DNA of 64,000 nt from contig JANQAC010000001.1 of the NCBI GenBank assembly GCA_024707255.1, positions 1,736,001-1,800,000 of the forward strand. Direction: 5' to 3'. The position numbers and the translations under genes were made by a program. This document shows positions 42,126-51,141 of the stretch, one piece after another. The notes under the pieces are model-generated. The model saw only the letters and a list, made by a program, of their open reading frames with translations. It did not search any database and was not told the DNA's origin. Positions within the stretch are counted from its first letter, which is position 1; each line of letters starts with the position of its first letter. This DNA is from Asticcacaulis sp. GTDB taxonomy: Bacteria; Pseudomonadota; Alphaproteobacteria; Caulobacterales; Caulobacteraceae.

Positions 42126-42170
42126 GAAGGCGAGGATGACCTGATAGGCCATGCCTCGCCTTCTCTTGTT
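42126..42170 (+). terminator. Intra-operon hairpin between pstS and pstC
   Basis: GAAGGCGAGG (42126-42135) pairs with CCTCGCCTTC (42154-42163), followed by a T-rich stretch. It may protect or end the pstS message and explain higher PstS levels than permease levels, a common feature of pst operons. Confidence 0.5.
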
Positions 42171-42224
42171 TCTGCTCTCCGCAGCCCTTATAGCTGCATC
42201 CCGAAGATGAACCAGGACGAGATT

Positions 42225-43211
42225 ATGTCTGCTGAAACCAAGTCGCCCCGTTTCGATCCGACCGACCCGATTTTTCGCTGGGTCTCGTTCGGCGCTGCCA
42301 CCCTGCTGCTGGTGGTTCTGGGATCGCTGATTGTTTCCCTTGTCTATGGCGGCTGGCCGGCGCTTTCGACCTTCGGCCTGGAATTCTTCCTCAAGTTCAA
42401 GGATTGTCCGGCCGGTCACGGTGGTCATTTCTGCATCGATACGCCCCTGGAATCCGGTGACCGATGTCTACAGCGCCACGGCACCGATTGTCGGCACGAT
42501 CGTCTCCTCCTTCCTGGCGCTGCTGTTCGCCCTGCCGATCGCCATCGGCGTCGCGGTTTTCCTCACGCAATTCTGCCCGCGCTATCTCGCCCAGCCCCTG
42601 TCCACGGCGGTCGAACTCCTGGCCGGCATACCCTCCATTGTCTACGGCATGTGGGGCCTGTTCGTTTTCGCCCCTGGTTCGCCAAGGATATCCAGATGCC
42701 GCTGATGATGGCGGCCTCACAGGATCCGACCTCGTGGGTCGCCAAGCTGGTGGCGGGCATCCCCAACGGCGCCAACCTCTTCACCGCTTCGATCATCCTG
42801 GCGATCATGGTGCTGCCCTATATGGCCTCGGTGTTCCGCGAACTGTTCCGCTCCATTCCCGCGCAGGTGCGCGAAGCGGCCTTCGGCGTGGGCGCCACGC
42901 CGTTTGAAGTCACCACCTCGGTCATCATCCCCTATGTCAGGAAGGGCATGATCGGCGTAATCATGCTGGGCCTGGGCCGCGCGCTCGGCGAGACCATGGC
43001 GGTCACCTTCATCATCGGCAATTCGCACCGGTTCCCGAAGTCGCTGTTCGACTCATCCTCGACCATCGCCTCGACCATCGCCAATGAGTTTGCCGAATCG
43101 ACCTCCGACCTGCATACCTCGGCCCTGGTGGCGCTCGGTCTCATTCTCTTCCTGATCACCTTTACCGTGCTGGCGATTGCGCGCTGGCTCCTGTCCACCC
43201 AGCGTTACTAA
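42225..43211 (+). pseudogene. pstC: Phosphate permease PstC with two compensating frameshifts
   Basis: The start at 42225 follows AGGACGAG; ATG 42207 is an alternative. The outer frame gives the first membrane helix (FGAATLLLVVLGSLIVSLVYG) and, from about 42677, the whole C-terminal permease including the EAA-type segment and GLGRALGETMAVTFIIGN. Between about 42447 and 42672 the coherent reading is in another frame: WNPVTDVYSATAPIVGTIVS, FALPIAIGVAVFLTQFCPRY, GIPSIVYGMWGLFVFAP. One extra C before TGG at 42444-42450 and one missing C before TGG at 42671-42677 explain this. Both are C-runs ending in CCTGG. The gene is probably intact in the organism. Confidence 0.85.
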
Positions 43212-43221
43212 GGAGAGACAC

Positions 43222-44079
43222 ATGGATCGCGCGCTTCGCCGTAAAATCGCCAACTACATCTTCATCGCCCTGTGCGTCATCGGCACGGCCATCGCCCTGG
43301 GCGCCCTGGCTCTTATCCTGTGGTCGCTGTTCACCCAGGGCATTGGCGGGATGAACCTGAAAATCTTCACCATGGATACGCCGGCAGCCGGTTCCGAAGG
43401 TGGCCTGCGCAATGCCATCGTCGGCTCCATACTGATGTGCGGCGTCGGCATGATCATCGCTGTGGTCGTTGGCATCCTGGCCGGCACCTGGCTGGCGGAA
43501 ATCGGCGGCGACACAACCTACGGCCATGTCGTCCGCTTCCTCAATGACGTGCTGCTGTCGGCGCCATCCATCCTGATTGGCCTGTTCGTCTATGAATTGC
43601 TGGTGTTCAAGAGCAATCCGCTGTCGCTGGGCCATTTCTCCGGCTGGGCAGGTGCCATCTCACTTGCCATCCTGGCCACGCCGATCGTGACGCGGACGAC
43701 CGAGGACATCCTCAACCTGCAACCCAATGCCCTGCGTGAAGCCGGCATGGCGCTCGGCGCCTCGCAGTTCACCACCATCCGCACCATTATCTGGAAGGCG
43801 GCCGGGTCCGGCCTGCTGACCGGCGGCCTGCTGGGCTTTGCCCGTATCTCCGGCGAGACGGCACCGCTGCTGTTCACGGCCCTGGGCAACCAGTTCTATA
43901 ACGGTGACCTGAGCCAGCCGATGGCCAGCCTGCCGGTCACCATGTTTAACTTCGCCCTGACCCCTTATGAAGACCTTAACAAGCTGGCCTGGGCCGGTGC
44001 GCTTCTGGTGGCCGTCGCCGTTCTGGGGGTCAATATTCTTGGCCGCTGGATCGCCCGCGAAAAGAATGCCGGTCACTAA
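43222..44079 (+). CDS. pstA: Phosphate ABC transporter permease PstA
   Basis: The start at 43222 has AGGAGAG 6 bases upstream. The 285-residue protein has six membrane helices. It has PstA landmarks: NDVLLSAPSILIGLFVYEL near residue 109, TRTTEDILNLQPNALREAGMALGASQFTTIRTIIWKAA near 155 (the EAA loop) and FARISGETAPLLFTALGNQF near 206. It forms the channel with PstC and is energised by PstB. Confidence 0.94.
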   Translation: MDRALRRKIANYIFIALCVIGTAIALGALALILWSLFTQGIGGMNLKIFTMDTPAAGSEGGLRNAIVGSILMCGVGMIIAVVVGILAGTWLAEIGGDTTYGHVVRFLNDVLLSAPSILIGLFVYELLVFKSNPLSLGHFSGWAGAISLAILATPIVTRTTEDILNLQPNALREAGMALGASQFTTIRTIIWKAAGSGLLTGGLLGFARISGETAPLLFTALGNQFYNGDLSQPMASLPVTMFNFALTPYEDLNKLAWAGALLVAVAVLGVNILGRWIAREKNAGH

Positions 44080-44112
44080 ATCTTTTTTGCTCATTCAACT
44101 GAGAACACGTTC

Positions 44113-44925
44113 ATGACAACCGACACGACCTCCCCGGATTTTCAAAGCGTCATCGTTCCGCCGCCTGAGGGCAGTCTGGTGCTTGAAATCAAGAAGCTGA
44201 ACTTCTTCTATGGCCAGCACCAGGCGCTGTTCGGTGTCGATCTACCGGTGAAGAAGAACGCCATCACCGCCCTGATCGGTCCGTCGGGCTGCGGGAAATC
44301 GACCCTGCTGCGCACGATCAACCGCATCTATGATCTCTATCCCGGCCAGCGCGCCGAGGGCGAAATCCTGTTTGAAGGTGACAACCTGATCGGCCCCAAG
44401 GTGGACGTTGCCGCCCTGCGTGCACGTATCGGCATGGTCTTCCAGAAGCCGACGCCGTTCCCGATGTCGATCTATGACAATGTCGCCTTCGGTGTGCGCC
44501 TGCACAGTTCGAAGTCGAAGGCGGAACTGGATGAGCTGGTGGAAAACTCGCTGCGCAAGGCGGCACTGTGGGACGAAGTGAAGGACAAGCTGCACAAGTC
44601 GGGCCTCGGTCTTTCCGGCGGTCAGCAGCAGCGTCTCTGCGTGGCGCGCGGCATTGCCGTCAATCCGGAAATCCTGCTGCTCGACGAACCAGCCTCGGCG
44701 CTTGACCCGATCTCGACCGCCAAGCTGGAAGATACGCTGGAAGAGCTCAAGAGCGACTACACCATCGTCATCGTGACGCACAACCTGCAGCAGGCGGCGC
44801 GTCTGTCGAACTATACGGGCTTCATGTTCCTCGGCAAGATGATCGAGTTCGGGCCGACGGAAGAGCTGTTCGTCAAGCCGAAGGTCGACAAGACCGGTGA
44901 CTATATTGGTGGTCGCTTTGGCTAA
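44113..44925 (+). CDS. pstB: Phosphate ABC transporter ATP-binding protein PstB
   Basis: The 270-residue ABC ATPase has Walker [23 protein letters not shown] near residue 56, Q-loop [20 protein letters not shown] near 113, signature [19 protein letters not shown] near 161 and Walker [14 protein letters not shown] near 186. It drives high-affinity phosphate import. No phoU or phoB follows in the window; the operon ends in a strong terminator, so those genes must lie elsewhere. Confidence 0.95.
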   Translation: MTTDTTSPDFQSVIVPPPEGSLVLEIKKLNFFYGQHQALFGVDLPVKKNAITALIGPSGCGKSTLLRTINRIYDLYPGQRAEGEILFEGDNLIGPKVDVAALRARIGMVFQKPTPFPMSIYDNVAFGVRLHSSKSKAELDELVENSLRKAALWDEVKDKLHKSGLGLSGGQQQRLCVARGIAVNPEILLLDEPASALDPISTAKLEDTLEELKSDYTIVIVTHNLQQAARLSNYTGFMFLGKMIEFGPTEELFVKPKVDKTGDYIGGRFG

Positions 44926-44963
44926 TGGGGCGTGGGGTCCGTGACCCCACATCTTCTTCTATT

Positions 44964-45003
44964 CAAATAAAAAACCCGGTCCAAAGACCGGGTTTTTTAT
45001 TTG
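44964..45003. terminator. Terminator after pstB
   Basis: A perfect 18-bp inverted repeat (CAAATAAAAAACCCGGTC and its complement) around a CAAA loop, with A and T tracts on both sides. It serves pstB and, in reverse, the convergent glycosyltransferase. Confidence 0.9.
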
Positions 45004-45045
45004 ATCAGGAAAGGCATGGGGCCTCAGGCCCCAAACCCCGTTCGC

Positions 45046-47027
45046 TCAATGCACGTACAGTGTCCGCGCGTCACTGTCGAAGGTCGTGCCATCCGTGCGC
45101 GTGGCACGAATGCTTAGCTTGTGCTCACCCGATGTCAGCGACCCCGCCGCGAACTTGAAGTCATATTGCAGCTTCGGCCAGTTGGGATCATATTTCAGCA
45201 GGTCCGGTACGCGGAACGCTTCCGGATCGAGACCATACCGCGCCCGCGTCACTACCTTGCCGTCCAGCAGCACATCGACCGCGGTGACGCCCTTCGGATC
45301 AGCCGCGACGCCATGATAATTGCCGGTGTCATCGCCAGCCAGGAATTCCCCGCGCTCCGGATGAGCGATATAGGCTTGCGGGAAGAAGGCGCAGGGGGCG
45401 CCGGAAATATCACCCAGCGGATGCACCCTGACCCGCGCCGTATAGAAATCGACCGCCATTTTATAGGGCGGCAGGGCCACGACGCGGAATGGCTCGATGT
45501 CCTCGAAATTCTGGCAGAGCCTGGTGTACATCGCCACCTTGTCGGCCTCGTGATAGATATAGGATGGCTCCAGCATGGCCAGCATCACGCCCTTGCCGGC
45601 CTGCTTTTGCAGTAGTGCCGACATATCCAGCCCCCACTTGTGGCGCGCCACCACGAAGCGCGTCAGTTCGTCGTTCGGATCGTCCAGCGTATAGAAGCGG
45701 CGGTGGCTGTCGCCCGATCCGGGAAATTCCATATGGACCGCGCTCATATGGCTGTTGGCGGCCCAGGCCACGTCCGGGCCGAAGCGGGCTTTCGCACGGG
45801 CATCGGCGGCGGCGATATCGGGCTCAAGCAGGGACCAGTTTTCGTTCTTCAGGATATTGTGCTCGCGCAGCGCATAGGGCAGTTCCGCCGAATGGACGAA
45901 CGCCCATTGATAGGCGGTGCCGGCAATGCCGACCGCCAGCGCCATCAGCGGCGCCGTGGCGATCACGGCCATGCGCAGGTGTCGCTTGCCTTGCGTCGTG
46001 GCCCGGCTCATGAAGTTTTCCAGCAGGTCCGGCACGAAGGGCAGGAGCGGGATAAAGGCCATGAAGGGCCAGTGCGGCATGATCTTCTTGTTGAAGATGG
46101 TTTGCACGCCATAGAAGGCGAGAATGACGACGAACTGCCAGGCCAAAAGGCTTTCCGGCTTGTTGCGGTCGCGGATCAGGCCGTTCTTGGCGGCCACCAC
46201 CATGGCGGTGAAAAAGACCGGCGTGCCCATGGCGAACTGGGTCTCGAAATAACTGAGCAGGCGGCCGGGATCGGGCTTGAACTGCGGCCGGTTCAGCACA
46301 TGGAACTGGACGGCCGGCCAGTCATTGAGCGCGTTATAGATCAGCGACGGCAGGAGACCGAGCAGGGCCACGCCGGCGGTGATCCAGACGCCGGGTTTGA
46401 GCCACAGTTTACGTCCCTGCGCATTGGCCAGCATGAAGACAACCACGGCCAGACCCGGCGCCAGGAAGCGGAAATGCACCAGCAGGCCAACCGCGGCACA
46501 TACGCCCGTCAGGACCCACCACTTGAGACGATCCTGCTGAATGGCCCGGATCAGGCAGCCGAGCATAAAAGCCATCAGCACCTGCAAGGCGCCTTCGGGA
46601 TAGAAGACCGTGCCATTGAGCGACAGCGGCGGCAGGAGCAGCGCGATCATCGCCGCCCAAAGCGCATTGCGATGGCTGACCAGGGGGTAGCCATGAAATA
46701 GACCGCGAACGGCATCATCGTGGCGATGATCAGCGAGACGATGCGCAAGGGGAGGACGTGCCAGCCGAAGATCGATGTCACCAGCCGCGCCAGCCAGGGA
46801 AAGCCGGCCGGAATATCGGGATAGCCGAGATCGAGATAGGCGCCGGAAACGACGAAGTGACCTTCTTCCCAGATGACATGGCTGATCAGGGCGACATAGA
46901 GCTTCCACACCACCAGGATCGCGCCCAGTATGAAGGTGGCGCGGATCAGGCTTTTGTCATCACCCAGGAAAGGTTTTTGCGGCGCCAGCGGCGGACGCTC
47001 ACTATTCAGATCATAGAATTCGGCCAT
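45046..47027 (-). pseudogene. ArnT-like (GT83/GT39) membrane glycosyltransferase, one frameshift
   Basis: The N-terminal frame (from ATG 47027) gives the first helix and the first periplasmic loop with the acidic pair and substrate motif, VIWEEGHFVVSGAYLDLGYPDIPAGFPWLARL. It stops soon after FAVYFMATP. The coherent sequence resumes one base off with LVSHRNALWAAMIALLLPPLSLNG, then about eight more helices and a soluble C-terminal domain. One missing base in the G5 run at 46683-46687 (CCAGGGGG) explains it; the restored protein has about 660 residues. Family members move sugars from polyprenyl phosphate to lipid A or other envelope acceptors. The acceptor is unknown. Confidence 0.82.
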
Positions 47028-47085
47028 GCGGTCTCCCCAGTCAGCCCCGACTTATAGCGGGGGTTGGGGAGGCGGGTAAAGACCC

Positions 47086-47400
47086 CTAAGCTTCGACCCG
47101 TTCGCGCGTGGCGCTGGAGACGGTGTAATCGGCGGCGACCCGGACATCGCGCAGGTGGCGTACCTGGCGGATCGATTCCTCGTAAAGCGGGTGGGCCTTG
47201 TAGGCGCGAAAGTCCTCGATCGTGTTGAATTCGCCATAGACGATGACGTCGATCTCATTGGCGATCTGGTCGATCTTTTCGTTATAGGCCACTTCCAGCA
47301 GGGCGGCGTGCTCGATCTGGGTCAGGACGGACAGGCCGCGATAAATGGCCTCACGATCCGCTTCATTCGGGCTGGAAAACATAACGATGTGACGGATCAT
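47086..47400 (-). CDS. Dabb-type stress-responsive alpha/beta-barrel protein
   Basis: The 104-residue protein opens with MIRHIVMFSSPNEADREAIYRGL and contains DVIVYGEFNTIEDFRAYKAHPLYEESIRQV, the typical Dabb domain (dimeric ferredoxin-like barrel; the HP-x-H-like segment is HPLYEE). Such proteins are small cytosolic enzymes or stress proteins. It stands alone, with the glycosyltransferase 58 bases downstream on the same strand. Confidence 0.87.
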   Translation of the reverse strand: MIRHIVMFSSPNEADREAIYRGLSVLTQIEHAALLEVAYNEKIDQIANEIDVIVYGEFNTIEDFRAYKAHPLYEESIRQVRHLRDVRVAADYTVSSATRERVEA

Positions 47401-47499
47401 GATAATTCTTTGGCGCAGGCTTTTCGTAACAAATCGAACGACCCGCTTCCCTTAAACCGTGAGGCTTATCCGTCAAGCGCCGATTTGCCGTAAGGTGTC

Positions 47500-47913
47500 T
47501 TATTCCCCCGCAAGACCTTCAGCATGGCCGCAGGCGCGGTCATGAACGTGAACCGGGCGATGATAGAGATAGTTGCAGGTATGGCCGGCGGCGATCAGCA
47601 GGGCGCCGATGACGCTCATGGCCACTTCCACATCGCTGAGCGCGGGGATAAAAGCGGCCAAGGCCAGCAGGATCAGTCCGACGACGATGGGCAACGAAAT
47701 CTGCCATTTGCGCCAGACGTGCGAGGCGCGGATGGCCCACAGGCTGATCGGCGCGGCGGTCAGCACAAGGGCGGCATGGACCCAGCTTCCGGTAAAAGGG
47801 GTCAGGGCCGGGAGCAGCACGACCAGGAACGGCAGGGCCAGGCAATGCACCACGCACAGGGCAGAAAGCGCCAACGAGGCGATATCGAGCCATTTTTTCT
47901 TCAGGTCAGGCAT
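47500..47913 (-). CDS. MerC-family membrane protein, probably zinc-regulated
   Basis: The 137-residue protein has four membrane helices and the MerC core LDIASLALSALCVVHCLALPFLVVLLP with the CxxxC pair at about residues 19-23. A His/Cys-rich tail (YHRPVHVHDRACGHAEG) is a likely metal site. MerC proteins were named for mercury uptake, but chromosomal forms without mer genes are often linked to zinc. A Zur-like palindrome lies about 50 bases upstream of the start, and no mer genes are near. Confidence 0.83.
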   Translation of the reverse strand: MPDLKKKWLDIASLALSALCVVHCLALPFLVVLLPALTPFTGSWVHAALVLTAAPISLWAIRASHVWRKWQISLPIVVGLILLALAAFIPALSDVEVAMSVIGALLIAAGHTCNYLYHRPVHVHDRACGHAEGLAGE

Positions 47914-47961
47914 GGTCAGTGTTACCGTGGGCCGGCGGGAACGCCGTGGTCATGCAGATAT

Positions 47962-47974
47962 GTTATATTGTAAC
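47962..47974. promoter_or_regulatory. Zur-like box upstream of merC
   Basis: GTTATATTGTAAC is an inverted repeat fitting the alphaproteobacterial Zur pattern GTTATAnTATAAC with one mismatch. It lies between merC (minus strand) and the divergent glycosylase gene. Assignment is by pattern. Confidence 0.5.
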
Positions 47975-48017
47975 TTTTTGCAAGGGCGCAGGCGAAATAT
48001 AATTGTGAGGAGGGGAT

Positions 48018-48677
48018 ATGATCGCCTTTGCCGAGATAGAAAGCCGGGCCATCGAGCGCAAGGGCGACCTTGTGCCGCTGCTGCATAATCCCCTGCCGGC
48101 AAAGGAGATCGCCGCCATCCCCGATGACCGCTGGTTGTCGCAGATGACGCGCTGCATTTTTGAGGCCGGGTTCAACTGGGACCTGATCGACAGGCGCTGG
48201 CCGCAGTTTGAAACGGCGTTTGAAGGTTTTGACGTCACCCGCTGGGTTTTCATGTTGGATGACGATCTCGACCATCTGCTGAAAGCGCCGGGCCTGGTGG
48301 CCAATGCGCAGAAAATCCGTTCGGTGGGGGAGAATGCCCGTTTCATTTCCGATATCGGCCAGACGCACGGTTCGGCCGGCGCCTGGTTCGCCGACTGGCC
48401 TGCCGGGCGCTATATGGAGCTATGCCTGGAACTGAAGGCGCGGGGTTCGCGGCTCGGCGGCATAACCGGCCAGCGCATGATGCGGCGCATGGGCGTCGAT
48501 GCTTTGATCCTGACCCCGACCGTTATCAAAGCACTTAACCGCTGGGGTGTGATCGAAGGCGAACCGACTTCGAAGAAGGCTTTTCTCGGCTTGCAGACCG
48601 TGCTGGATGACTGGCGCGCTGAAACTGGACATGGCCTCAACCATATCAGCCAGATACTGGCCTGGTCGATCGACTGA
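48018..48677 (+). CDS. DNA-3-methyladenine glycosylase I family protein
   Basis: The 219-residue protein follows a strong ribosome site (GAGGAGGGG). It matches the Tag-type glycosylase helical fold: RWLSQMTRCIFEAGFNWDLIDRRWPQFETAFEGFDV near residue 38, IVANAQKIRS-like segment (LVANAQKIRSVGENARF) near 92 and LGGITGQRMMRRMGVDALILTPTVIKALNRWGV near 153. It removes alkylated adenine from DNA. The usual zinc-binding Cys/His of E. coli Tag are not all visible, so it may be one of the Tag-like subfamilies. Confidence 0.82.
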   Translation: MIAFAEIESRAIERKGDLVPLLHNPLPAKEIAAIPDDRWLSQMTRCIFEAGFNWDLIDRRWPQFETAFEGFDVTRWVFMLDDDLDHLLKAPGLVANAQKIRSVGENARFISDIGQTHGSAGAWFADWPAGRYMELCLELKARGSRLGGITGQRMMRRMGVDALILTPTVIKALNRWGVIEGEPTSKKAFLGLQTVLDDWRAETGHGLNHISQILAWSID

Positions 48678-48766
48678 AGAAGATACCAAAATAAGACCTT
48701 GCGTATTTAATAAATCAAATTTAGTTATTTCGATCAATCCGGACCACACGGACATCGGGAGACTGT

Positions 48767-49957
48767 ATGATGAATGCGCAACAGCGGTTGGCGGACCTGT
48801 GCGTCGAGTATGAAGCTCTGATCGCTGCGCCCAATGCGCCGCAGCCACGTTCAAATGGCATTTATCAGCGCTGGCAGAATCCGGTCGTCACCGCCGCCCA
48901 TGTGCCGCTAGACTGGCGCTATGACTTCAACCCTGAGACCAATCCCTTCATGATGGAGCGGATGGGCATTAACGCCACCTTCAATGCCGGGGCGATGAAG
49001 TGGCAGGGCAAGTATGTGGTGGTGGTCCGCGTCGAAGGCGATGACCGCAAATCGTTCTTCGCCATCGCCGAGAGCGCCAATGGTATCGATGGCTTCCGCT
49101 TCTGGCCGAAGCCGGTGGTGCTGCCGCAAACAGACGACCCCGACACTAATGTCTATGATATGCGCCTGACCCAGCACGAAGACGGCTGGATCTATGGCCT
49201 CTTCTGCACCGAGCGCAAGGACCGGGCCCAGCCGGATGATCTTTCAGCCGCGACGGCGCAATGCGGCATTGCCCGCACGAAAGACCTGATTGCCTGGGAG
49301 CGTCTGCCGGACCTCATCACCCACTCCGGCCAGCAACGCAATGTGGTGCTGCATCCGGAATTTATCGATGACAAGTACGCCCTCTACACCCGTCCGCAGG
49401 ATGGTTTTATCTCGGTCGGTTCCGGCGGCGGCATCGGCTGGGGCCTGTGCGATGACATGGCCAGAGCGGTGATCGACCGTGAAGTCATCGTCGATAACAA
49501 GGCCTATCACACCATCAAGGAAATCAAGAACGGCCAGGGACCGGCGCCGATCAAAACGCCTGACGGCTGGCTGCATCTGGCGCATGGTGTGCGCAATACC
49601 GCCGCGGGGCTGCGCTATGTGCTCTACATGTTCATGACCGCGCTGGACAAGCCGTGGCAGATCATCCATGCGCCGGGCGGGCACTTCATAGCGCCGCAAG
49701 GGCCGGAACGCGTCGGCGATGTGTCGAATGTTACTTTCTCGAATGGCTGGATCGCCGATGAGGATGGCAAGGTCTTCATCTATTACGCCTCATCCGATAC
49801 GCGCCTGCATGTGGCGACCTCAAGCGTGGCACAACTGGTCGATTATTGCCAAAATACCCCCGCCGATCCGCTGACCTCGGCGGCTTGCGTGCAGCAGCGC
49901 ATCGATCTGATCGCCAAAAATGAAGCATACAACGTTGCCTCTGTGGCGGCCAAATGA
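48767..49957 (+). CDS. GH130 glycoside phosphorylase, probably mannosyl-glucose phosphorylase
   Basis: The 396-residue five-bladed propeller protein has GH130 signatures: [23 protein letters not shown] near residue 53, [16 protein letters not shown] near 128 with the general-acid Asp, and [22 protein letters not shown] near 261. The NPETNPF-type N-terminus is typical of subfamily 1, 4-O-beta-mannosyl-glucose phosphorylases, which produce mannose-1-phosphate and glucose. The start at 48767 follows GGGAGA. It overlaps the epimerase gene by 4 bases, which supplies the matching substrate. Confidence 0.88.
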   Translation: MMNAQQRLADLCVEYEALIAAPNAPQPRSNGIYQRWQNPVVTAAHVPLDWRYDFNPETNPFMMERMGINATFNAGAMKWQGKYVVVVRVEGDDRKSFFAIAESANGIDGFRFWPKPVVLPQTDDPDTNVYDMRLTQHEDGWIYGLFCTERKDRAQPDDLSAATAQCGIARTKDLIAWERLPDLITHSGQQRNVVLHPEFIDDKYALYTRPQDGFISVGSGGGIGWGLCDDMARAVIDREVIVDNKAYHTIKEIKNGQGPAPIKTPDGWLHLAHGVRNTAAGLRYVLYMFMTALDKPWQIIHAPGGHFIAPQGPERVGDVSNVTFSNGWIADEDGKVFIYYASSDTRLHVATSSVAQLVDYCQNTPADPLTSAACVQQRIDLIAKNEAYNVASVAAK

Positions 49958-51117
49958 GCCTGCGCGAGGAAGTCCGCACGGAAGGTTTGCGACTGCTTGA
50001 CTGGTGGGCGGCGCATCTGGTCGATGCCCGCGGTGGCTTCTATGGCGAGGTCGATGCCGAGGACCGGCCGGTGCCGGAGGCACCCAAAAGCATTATCCTC
50101 AATACACGCCTGCTGTGGTTTTTCAGCGCTATGGCGAAAGGATCGGGGGATGCACGGGCGCTGACCCTGGCAAAACGCGCGGCGGACTATATACGGGCCC
50201 ATTTCCATGACGCCGAACAGGGCGGCCTTTACTGGCTGTTGGATGCCGCAGACCAGCCCGAAGACATGCGCAAGCAAGCCTATGCACAAGGATTCGCCGT
50301 CTATGCCTTTGCCGAATATCACCACGCCACCGGGGATGCGGCGGCGCTGGTTTTCGCGCGCGATCTCCAGGCCCTGATCGAGGCGAAATACTGGGATGCC
50401 GGCGCTGGCGGCTATATCGAGGCGCTGGACCGCCAGTGGAATCCGCCGCTTGATCAGCGTCTGTCCGACAAGGATCTCGATGCGCCAAAGACGATGAATA
50501 CCCACCTGCATGTGCTGGAAGCCTACAGCCGGTTGCATGGGGTTGCGCTGACCGATGAGACCGAAGCCGCACTGCGTCGTATCCTCACGGTATTCCTTGA
50601 TCGCTTTGCCGGCACGGATGGCCATCTGCGGCTGTTCTTCAATATGAACTGGAACGACCTGACGCGTTCGGTCTCCTATGGCCATGATATTGAAGCGAGC
50701 TGGCTGATCTGGGAAGCCGCTGAGGCCCTGGGCGATGAAGCCTTGCTTGAACGCGCCCGACCGGTCGTTCTGACTCTGGCGGAAACGGCGCGCCGCGAAG
50801 GCATGAGCGAGGGCGGCGCATTCAGCTATGAAAAGAGCTTCGACGGCCACACCGATCCTGATGGCGAGTGGTGGGGGCAGGCCGAGGCCCTGGTCGGCTT
50901 CGTCAATGCCTGGCAGATGACCGGCGAGGCGAAATGGCTGGATGCGGCCAATGAGGTCTGGGCCTATACGAAGGCGCAATATGGTGCGGGCGGCGCGACC
51001 GAATGGACCTGGTATGCCGCTTCGGCGCCAAAAGACAGAATCTATAAGGCGGGCCAATGGAAATGCCCGTATCATAACGGACGGGCCATGATCGAACTCG
51101 ATCACCGGCTCGCATAA
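49954..51117 (+). CDS. AGE-family epimerase (cellobiose/mannobiose 2-epimerase type)
   Basis: The 387-residue (alpha/alpha)6-barrel protein has the cellobiose 2-epimerase landmarks [16 protein letters not shown] near residue 180, [22 protein letters not shown] near 240 and the catalytic His in [13 protein letters not shown] near 372. It likely converts beta-1,4-mannobiose to mannosyl-glucose for the upstream GH130 enzyme. The ATGA overlap with that gene supports coupled translation. Specificity between cellobiose and mannobiose cannot be read from the sequence, but the GH130 partner favours mannobiose. Confidence 0.88.
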   Translation: MSLREEVRTEGLRLLDWWAAHLVDARGGFYGEVDAEDRPVPEAPKSIILNTRLLWFFSAMAKGSGDARALTLAKRAADYIRAHFHDAEQGGLYWLLDAADQPEDMRKQAYAQGFAVYAFAEYHHATGDAAALVFARDLQALIEAKYWDAGAGGYIEALDRQWNPPLDQRLSDKDLDAPKTMNTHLHVLEAYSRLHGVALTDETEAALRRILTVFLDRFAGTDGHLRLFFNMNWNDLTRSVSYGHDIEASWLIWEAAEALGDEALLERARPVVLTLAETARREGMSEGGAFSYEKSFDGHTDPDGEWWGQAEALVGFVNAWQMTGEAKWLDAANEVWAYTKAQYGAGGATEWTWYAASAPKDRIYKAGQWKCPYHNGRAMIELDHRLA

Positions 51118-51141
51118 ATATAATAAAACAGGGGCAGGGAC

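Noticed and set aside
42048..43211. A single intact 387-residue PstC
   Set aside because: The middle third is in the wrong frame and resembles no permease; two compensating indels explain the open frame.
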